A program made the position numbers and the translations under genes. The notes under the pieces are model-generated. The model ran no database searches. It was given only the letters and a program-made list of their open reading frames with translations, and had not been told where the DNA came from. From Chrysemys picta bellii (Eukaryota; Chordata; Testudines; Emydidae), in the NCBI RefSeq assembly GCF_011386835.1, contig NC_088791.1:8742998-8806997 (forward strand): a stretch of DNA of 64,000 nt. The letters are read 5' to 3'. Positions within the stretch are counted from its first letter, which is position 1. Each line of letters starts with the position of its first letter. Of the stretch, positions 57,225 through 64,000 are shown piece after piece.

Positions 57225-57895
57225 AGTGACTCAGAAAAAAGATGTTGGGGTCATGGTGGATAATCAGCTGAACATGAACTGCCAGTGTGCCGCTGTGGCC
57301 AAAAAAGCTAATGTGAACCTGGGATGCATGAATAGGAATTTTGAGTAGGAGTAGAGAGGTAACTTGTGCACTGGTGTGACTGCTGCTGGAATACTGTGCC
57401 CATTTCTGGTGCCAATTGTTCAAGAAGGTTGTTGATAAATTGGAGAGGGTTCAAAGAAGAGCCATGAAAATGATCAAAGTGATAGACTCAAAGAGCTTAA
57501 CAAAGGGAGTTGTGGGGTGGGCAGGGGGGTGGGGGAAGAACTTGATTACTGTCTATAAGTATCTGCATGGGGAACAAATATTTAACAATGGGCTCTACAA
57601 TCCAGCAGTGAAAGGTAAAATACAATCCAATGGCTGAAAGTTGAAGCTAGACAAATTCAGACTGGAAATAAGGTATAAATTTTGAAGAGTGAGAATAATT
57701 AACCATTGAAACAATCTACCAAGGGTCCTGGTGGATTCTCCATCATGGACAATTTTTAAATCAAGACTAGATGGTTTTCTAAAAAATCTGCTTTAGCAAT
57801 TATTTTGGGGAAGTTCTATGGCCTGTGTTATAAAGGAGGTCAGAGTAGCAGATCACAATGGTCCCTTCTGACCTTGGAATCCATGAATCCAAGAA
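57225..57895 (+). mobile_element. CR1-family LINE 3' end
   Basis: Plus strand. KKDVGVMVDNQLNMNCQC near 57235. LERVQRRAMKMIKV near 57440. AATGGCTGAAAGTTGAAGC near 57630. TATGGCCTGTGTTATAAAGG and ATGGTCCCTTCTGACCTTGG near the end. Same subfamily as 2058 and 40265, but longer. Frameshifted. Confidence 0.88.
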
Positions 57896-58883
57896 GCAGC
57901 ACTTTTTTTTTAAAACAGGTTTATTATAAAATTAAAAGAAACAAATAAAATAGTGGCTATTAGTACTGAACCAAACTGGAATTAAGCCTGTTATTATGTA
58001 CCACTATAAAAACAGAGGGATTTTCCTAATGCCAATATCTAAGTCTTATCCACATGTTGGTAAAATACATTAAATAATAATCAGTCAGAATACTGCAATT
58101 CATCAACCCATCACTATAATTTTGTGGTTGCCCAAAACGTAGACCCATAAAACGGAATACATTTAATCTTCTTTCGCTGACACACATTTGACTTACGCAT
58201 AAAAGATGTACAGGAGATCTGGAAATCTCATTATTTCTACATTAAGAGAGAGTGAGCGTGTGTGCTCAGGAAAATATTATTTATAGCCATGGTGAAGCCT
58301 AGCATAGCACAGCAGGCATTCTGCCAAATTCCTTCACACATCTGCCAATGCATCTCAATCTTGGGCTAGAACATCTCTTCCTGTTCCAGTTCTGAGCCTC
58401 TCACAGATCTCTGTATCAATGTACCTCAATCCTGACTTCTAGTGCTGGGCCCTTCACACAATTCTGCCAAAGCACCACGGTCTTGATCTGGAACATCCCA
58501 TGCCAATGGCTCAAGCATGGATTTTTAAATTTAAAAAAATGTATAATTTAAAGGTTCTACATCCGAAGCAGCTGCTGTCATTTTTGAAGTTTTACAAGAT
58601 TTGCTTTTTATTTGAAACAGTTTCTTTGAGTATGTATATGCAATGCAAAGCCTTTACAACTTCTAAAGCAGCCTCTGTGATTCTGTCCTTCCACATGAGC
58701 AGTGGGCCAGAGACTTCATCAATCCCCAATACTTTTAAAGTGACAGCACCCTACACCATAGAGTCTGTATTTCTCTTTCCTGGTTCTTAATTAAGAAATA
58801 TATTTGCAGGAACCCAAGATCTTGTCCTTAAAGAATTCATGTGCTCTTGGTGGTGGTAATTCTGTTCTTTGTGTTATTTTTAC

Positions 58884-58885
<2 letters not shown>
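57896..58885. other. Intronic stretch, nothing recognised
   Basis: AT-rich intron without a recognisable feature. Confidence 0.4.

Positions 58886-58940
<55 letters not shown>
58886..58940. repeat. (CA)n microsatellite
   Basis: 55 bp of uninterrupted CA dinucleotides (27 full units). Likely length-polymorphic. Confidence 0.98.
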
Positions 58941-58942
<2 letters not shown>

Positions 58943-58997
58943 CCTGATTTTCTAACTTTGCCATGCACAAAACTGTCTGTACACACTTAAAACAAGT

Positions 58998-59130
58998 ATC
59001 AGGGGGTAGCCGTGTTAGTCTGTATCTACAAAAACAACAAGGAGTCTGGTGGCACCTTAAAGACTAACAGATTAATTTGGGCATAAGCTTTCGTGAGTAA
59101 AAACCTCACTTCTTCGGATGCAACACTTAA
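58998..59130 (-). mobile_element. Penelope-like element terminal unit
   Basis: Complement of TATCAGGGGGTAGCCGTGTT, GTGGCACCTTAAAGACTAAC, AGATTAATTTGGGCATAAGC and TTCTTCGGATGC. A different subfamily from the 48.6- and 50.9-kb copies (GTAGCC for GCAGCC, GGGC for GAGC). Confidence 0.88.
59079..59117 (-). ncRNA. Hammerhead-like core, copy 5
   Basis: CCGAAGA, a perfect five-pair stem GUGAG-guuuuua-CUCAC, GAAA, hairpin GC-UUAU-GC, then CC instead of UC. The change at the conserved U should weaken activity. Confidence 0.45.
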
Positions 59131-60793
59131 AACAGAGGTCAAATCGTGAAGTTCTTTGTCTTCCCAGTCAGCACCCTGGCAAACCTCCCATTGCATTCAA
59201 TAAGTGAGAGCTGATTAAAGACTGAGTAAGGACTTCAGGATTTCACTCTATATTAGCAGCCCCTACATATTTGACAAAGAACATATTTACAAAAGCCAAT
59301 CAAGGAAAATCGCAGCAATCCATTTAGGTGAAGGTACAAAAAAAGGGCAGAGAAAGGGTCAAACAAAAACATGCTTTTATTGACCAAAACTACCTATATA
59401 TTCTTATGCTAGCTTCATAATCATTCACTAAGCACAGGAAAGATACATAAACATTTTGCTGCAATAAACTGAAAAAATAAATATCATCTATATTTAAAGG
59501 CGCTGGTATTTTTCTTCCTACAGCAGCTCTCTAAAGTTGATTGAAAAAGCAATTACTGTACTCAGGTTTCTATGCTACTTCCATTTTCATTTTCCTTTCA
59601 TAAAAGCCTGGTTCATGAAAACAAACCAAGAAGGAGTTGGAGGCTACATTTTATCACGCATTTATGAGACAGCCAGGAGAAAGTAGCTGTTGGTATTGAT
59701 CTAACCGAGGAACAGTGTCAATCACAAAGATCCAAAATGGCTGAGATTGTGTGATGACTGCTATTATTTATTATTATAATAAAAGTACGTGGGGATTTTA
59801 AAAAAATGCGAAATTACGGGAACATAAGCAAAAAAAAAGAGTTAATTATGGGACATGTGGCGACACTTATAATAACCTTTATATTCCCATTGTTAATGAT
59901 ACTAGGCAAAGACAGGGCTATGAGCAACACAGCGTGAAGGCAAGTAGGCTTTAGAGAGGTAGAACTACTTTATGGGGTTAAAGTTCTCACTGGAGGCAAA
60001 CTTGCAATTTGCTGTGAGTCGCTGCTAAGTGCCCTCAACTCTCATAGGGCTGAGCGCCCTGAGTTCCTTAAAGGATGTGGAGAGTGCTCATCACATCACA
60101 GGGCAGAGTCCACTGTCCTGATCTTTGGAGCCACCGATCTTTACGAGCCTGTCATACAGTCCAGGGTTTCTCTTTGCAGCTCGAGTCTCTCTGTCGTATT
60201 TATTTGCCTACTTACACAATTCTTCAGCAGCTAAGTGTCATGGATAGTTCCACAAAACTCTCAGAATCCATCACTGTCATGACAAATGTCCAGACTTACC
60301 ATGCATTACAAAACAAGTCCGTTCCTATCTTCCTTTTACTGCGTTTGTGCATTAAACTGTATGAAGATGCCAATATATGAAACCAGGTGAAATTAACTAA
60401 TTTCTGTTAGCTATGCAGGCATTACAGTCAGCACCTTGACTCCAATGCCAAAAAAAAAAAGACAGGATTGTCCTGACATGGTCTGACATGAGAAACTGAG
60501 CTGTTAATCCATTCAAGTAGACACCTGATTCCAGCTCCTTGACTACACTGAGCTGAATATTTTGACTGGCTATCTGCTGATTTTGCAAGGGCTCATCCGC
60601 GTCTCTAGAGTTCAGTGCTCTGGCACGAAGTGCCCTGCATGAAAGATGGGGGGGGGGGGGGGGGAGAGAAGAAAGAGAGCAAGACTCCAAGTCTCAGCCA
60701 TGTTATTGACAAGGATGCTTGACACTTCCTGAGCACATTTGATGCTAGTCTTGAACACACCATCTGTCCATTTCCAACACAACATCTCAGTAT
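59131..60793. other. Intronic stretch with a G17 run
   Basis: No gene recognised. Seventeen consecutive G at 60648-60664, followed by a GA-rich tract. Confidence 0.45.
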
Positions 60794-60801
60794 GTTCTTC
60801 T

Positions 60802-61126
60802 CAGGGCCAGCTCCAGGCACCAGCCCACCAATCATGTGCTTGGGGCGGCACCTGGAGGGGGGCGGCGCGGCGCTCCGGCCCGAGAGCGGGGCCGCGACTG
60901 GGCTCACCGCCCTCCCCTTGGCACTCTCGCCGCCGGGGAGAGCGGAGCCCCGGCCGGGCTCTCCACCCTCCCCCCGGTGCTCTGGCCGCCGGGGAGAGCA
61001 GGCCCGCGGCCGGGCTCTGCGCCCTCCCCTGCCACGGTCCCCGCCGGGGGGGGGGGAGGGAGGGGGCAACAGACGGGACGCGTGGCTTTTTTGCCTGGGG
61101 TGGCAAAAAAGCCAGAGCCAGCCCTG
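60802..61126. mobile_element. GC-rich palindromic hAT-type element with perfect 8-bp duplication
   Basis: Left terminus CAGGGCCAGCTCCAGGCACC; right terminus read inward CAGGGCTGGCTCTGGC then TTTTTTGCCACCCC. GTTCTTCT flanks both ends (60794-60801, 61127-61134). The interior is very GC-rich, with repeated GCCGCCGGGGAGAGC units and a G-run near 61046. It produces six overlapping open frames on both strands, none of which is a gene. Related to 5783-6075. Confidence 0.92.
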
Positions 61127-61134
61127 GTTCTTCT

Positions 61135-61184
61135 ACCCCCCACTCCTTACGTATGGAACATCCTCTCTGACCTAGTCTGCTAGG
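61135..61184. other. Short gap between hAT element and CR1
   Basis: No feature recognised. Confidence 0.4.
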
Positions 61185-62495
61185 TCACTACCCTCCCTTC
61201 ATTCTTTGAGGGGGTCAGCAAACATGGACAAGGGTGGTCCAGTGGATATAGTGTACATGGACCTTCAGAAAGCCTTCGACAAAGTCCCTCACCAACGGCT
61301 CTTATGCAAAGTAAGCAGTCATGGGAGAAGCGGAAAGGTCCTCTAATTGATCAGTAACTAGTTAAAAGACAGGAAACAAAGGATAGAAATAAATAGTCAG
61401 TTTTCACAATGGGAGAGGTAAATAGTGATGTCCTGCAAAGATCTGTACTGGGACCAGTGCTGTTCAACATATTCATAAATGATCTGGAAAAGGGGGGTAA
61501 ACAGTGAGGTGGCAAAATTTGCAGACGATACAAAATTACTCAAAATAGTCAAGTCCAAAGCAGAATGTGAATAGTCCCAAAGAGATCTCACAAAACTGGC
61601 TGACTCAGCAACAAAATGGCAGATGAAATTCAATACTGGTCAATGAAAAGTACCACACATTGGAAAACATAGTCCCAACTATACATACAAAATGATGGGA
61701 ACTAAATTAGTTGCTACCATTCAGGAAAGAGATCTTGGGAGTCCTTGTGGATAGTTCTCTGAAAACATCTGCTCAACATGAAGTGGCAGTCAAAAAAAAC
61801 CCTAACAGAATATTAGGAATCATGACGAAAGGTTAGATTATAAAACAGAAAATCTCATAATGCCACTATGTAAATTCAGGGTACACCCATATCTTGAATA
61901 CTGCATGCAGTTCTTGTCACCCAATCTCAAAAACGATATATTAGCATTGGAAAAGGTACAGAGAAGGGCAACAAAAATTATTAAGGGCATGCAACAGCTT
62001 CAATATGAGGAGAGATTAAAAAGACTGGGACTGTTCAGCTTACAAAAGAGACGGGTGTGGAGAAAGTGAATAAGGAAGTGTTATTTACTACTTCACATAA
62101 CACAGAAACCAGGGGTCACCAATGAAATTAAAAGGCAGAAGAAACAAAAGGAATTACTTCTTCACACAATGCAGTCAATCTGTGGAACTCATTGCCAGGG
62201 GATGTTGTGAAGGCCAAAATAACAACAGGGTTCCAAAAAGAATGAGATAAGATCATAGAGAATAGGTCCATCAATGGCTATTAGCCAAGATAGTCAGGGA
62301 TGCAACCCCATGCTCTGAGTGTCCCTAGCCTCTGATTGCAAGAAGCTGAGAGTGGATGACAGTCGATGGATCACTCGATGACTGCCTGTTCTATTCACTC
62401 CCTCTAAAGCAACTGGCATTGGCCATTGCCAGAAGACAGGACACTGGACAAGGTGGACAATTGGTCTGACCCAGTATGGCTGTTCTTAGGTTCTG
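61185..62495 (+). mobile_element. CR1-family LINE, RT to 3' UTR, degenerate
   Basis: Plus strand. DLQKAFDKVPHQRLLCK near 61262. FADDTKLL near 61520. Then KMMGTKLVATIQERDLGV-like sequence near 61690, ALEKVQRRATKIIKG near 61945, and SLQKRRVW near 62037. The 3' UTR ends GGTCTGACCCAGTATGGCTG near 62465. Same subfamily as the minus-strand copy at 35085-38245. Several stops. Confidence 0.9.
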
Positions 62496-62775
62496 CTGTT
62501 ATGTTCAAATCCCTCTTGAAGATCTACGCCTACCATGATGTTTACAAGAAATTAGCCAATTCAGTAATGTCAAGTTGGGGGGTACATGGGGATAGTCTAT
62601 ATATCGAATTTAAAAAAAACCCTTGATTTATCAATATTGTATCATCAAATCATGACCAGTCATCATTGGTAACTTGTTTCCCTTTTCCCCTACACTTTGT
62701 ACATTTCATCTTGTTAGACTATAAAGTTTTCAGGGCAGGGACTGCATCCTCCTTTAGATGTAAATCACAATATAT
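62496..62775 (+). mobile_element. L2-like LINE 3' fragment
   Basis: TCAAATCCCTCTTGAAGATC upstream and TTAGACTATAAAGTTTTCAG, GGCAGGGACTGCATCCTCC downstream follow the L2-type 3' end pattern (compare 42085-42710). Diverged. Confidence 0.6.
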
Positions 62776-64000
62776 GATAACCACCAGACTATACTTCCCT
62801 GGGCTCAGTGGCTCTCTCTCATCCTGAAGCCAAGTTGCACCTTCAAGCTCCATTGGATTATTAACAGCAAAGCAGACGAACAGGCATGACAGTGTAAGTG
62901 GAAATTAGAAGCAAAAATGAAATCAACGAACCCCATGTTTTCCACTGCCACAGTATGTTCAGGGCGAGCGGCTCCCCTGTCATTATTTCATTACAGCAAT
63001 TTCAACACTTGCTCCTGCTAAGTTATTAAAAAACATTTTAATCATTTTCCTCATCACAGGCATAACAAACTCTCTCATTACCCAAACGTGGAGCAGCGCC
63101 AAATGATATGGTGAGAAAATTTGCTTTAAAAAAAAAAACCCCAACACAACACCCACATGTACATCCATAAATGAAAGATCAAACAGTTCAGGAAGAGAGG
63201 CAGGTGACTTGCTGGAATTGTGGCTCTTTGAGTGTATTGCCACTGCAAATCCCACCTCACTGTGGAACTGAGCATTTGGGTGAGAGGCTATATAAAGACC
63301 TTGTGGCTGCAGGCTCATTTCCACTAATGGGGTGCCAGAGGCTACCACACAATTTCCCTCCTCACCCTGTAATAGACCTCATATATGATGGGGGACTGGT
63401 GAGTGTGTTCATTTGTTTTCCCGTTTAAATAAAACCGATTTCTTATAACCAAGGGACCAAAACTATTTGGCTGAGTCATTCAGTTGGATCTCTACTGCTC
63501 CTGGGCGTCAAGGCTCAAGATTCTGTGCAACACCCTTTGTCTACCACCAGATTTCCATGCCATGCCCAGTAAAGCATGTAAAGAGTACTGGTGATGGGGG
63601 ATTTAGCAAACTAGTTGACGGAGGCTTCCTTTTACACACAAAGAGGCAGGAATCTGACACACACAACTCTGCCAAGGCCATGATAAAAAGGGAGAAATTC
63701 TGATTCCCCAGAGGCCTCAAGTTACCATCACAGTGCTGTCCATCGGCACAAAGAGGCTCATACTCCACACCATGTGGTGTTGGAGCTTGAGTGGTAAATA
63801 GCATACTTGCTTTGGAGGGGGCTCCTGGCCAGTGCAGATCTGGTAGCATTGACAGTCCTGATGCTCCTCCCCTTTGAGAATGTATCATCAATTCCATCTT
63901 CAGATATAGAATGTAGGCATTACTCTAGCCTCAGACTGATCGAGGGATCTGTAACTTTTTAGTTCCATTAGTCTGATTCCTTTTTATCACCTATGAAACG
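62776..64000. other. Intronic stretch, nothing recognised
   Basis: No gene, RNA or repeat family recognised to the end of the window. Open frames here are short and overlapping. Confidence 0.4.

Noticed and set aside
58886..58940. CRISPR-like or array repeat
   Set aside because: Simple (CA)n microsatellite in a vertebrate intron; no spacers.
60739..61183. CpG-island promoter or proline-rich gene
   Set aside because: The GC-rich block coincides exactly with a hAT-type element bounded by 8-bp duplications.
21865..64000. A further upstream EXOC4 exon
   Set aside because: I looked for the conserved segment that precedes STVIVEK in vertebrates and for a donor in phase 0, and recognised none. 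A tBLASTn with the vertebrate protein would settle it.

Overview
The window is vertebrate nuclear DNA, most likely from a cryptodiran (hidden-necked) turtle. The evidence is the repeat complement. It holds many CR1 LINE fragments in both orientations, a tRNA-derived SINE with a CR1-like tail that matches the tortoise Pol III/SINE (Cry) family, turtle-type Penelope-like element (PLE) tails, and several GC-rich palindromic hAT-type elements. Repeat family names come from memory of reptile repeats, not from a search.

The only host gene I can support is EXOC4 (SEC8), on the minus strand. Two consecutive coding exons are visible: 21728-21864 and 13306-13461. Together they encode about 98 residues of the exocyst subunit, equivalent to roughly residues 580-676 of the ~974-residue human protein. 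Splice sites are canonical and the split arginine codon joins in frame. Positions 1-13305 are therefore the downstream intron, 13462-21727 is one complete 8266-bp intron, and 21865-64000 is upstream intron. I recognised no other EXOC4 exon and no tRNA, rRNA or snRNA gene.

The introns are a layered record of transposition. The oldest layer is MIR-type CORE-SINEs and L2/L3-like LINE remnants. Above it are degenerate CR1 copies: 3' tails at 2.06, 23.1, 40.3, 46.6, 52.1 and 57.2 kb, and longer ORF2 pieces at 35.1-38.2, 54.8-56.1 and 61.2-62.5 kb. A CR1 ORF1 piece with an esterase domain fills the first 0.9 kb. The youngest-looking layer includes hAT-type elements with perfect 8-bp target duplications (26029-26504, 49699-50021, 60802-61126) and a solo LTR with a perfect 5-bp duplication (38879-39775). 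It also includes a Harbinger-like element with a Myb/SANT-type accessory-gene fragment (23909-25451) and PLE tails at 48.6-49.2, 50.9-51.3 and 59.0 kb. Small palindromic MITE-like repeats, many centred on a TTGACTTCAATGG-like core, are scattered throughout.

I found no new multi-gene system. The signal most worth following is a hammerhead-ribozyme-like core repeated in the PLE tails, including a tandem arrangement at 48.6-49.2 kb.
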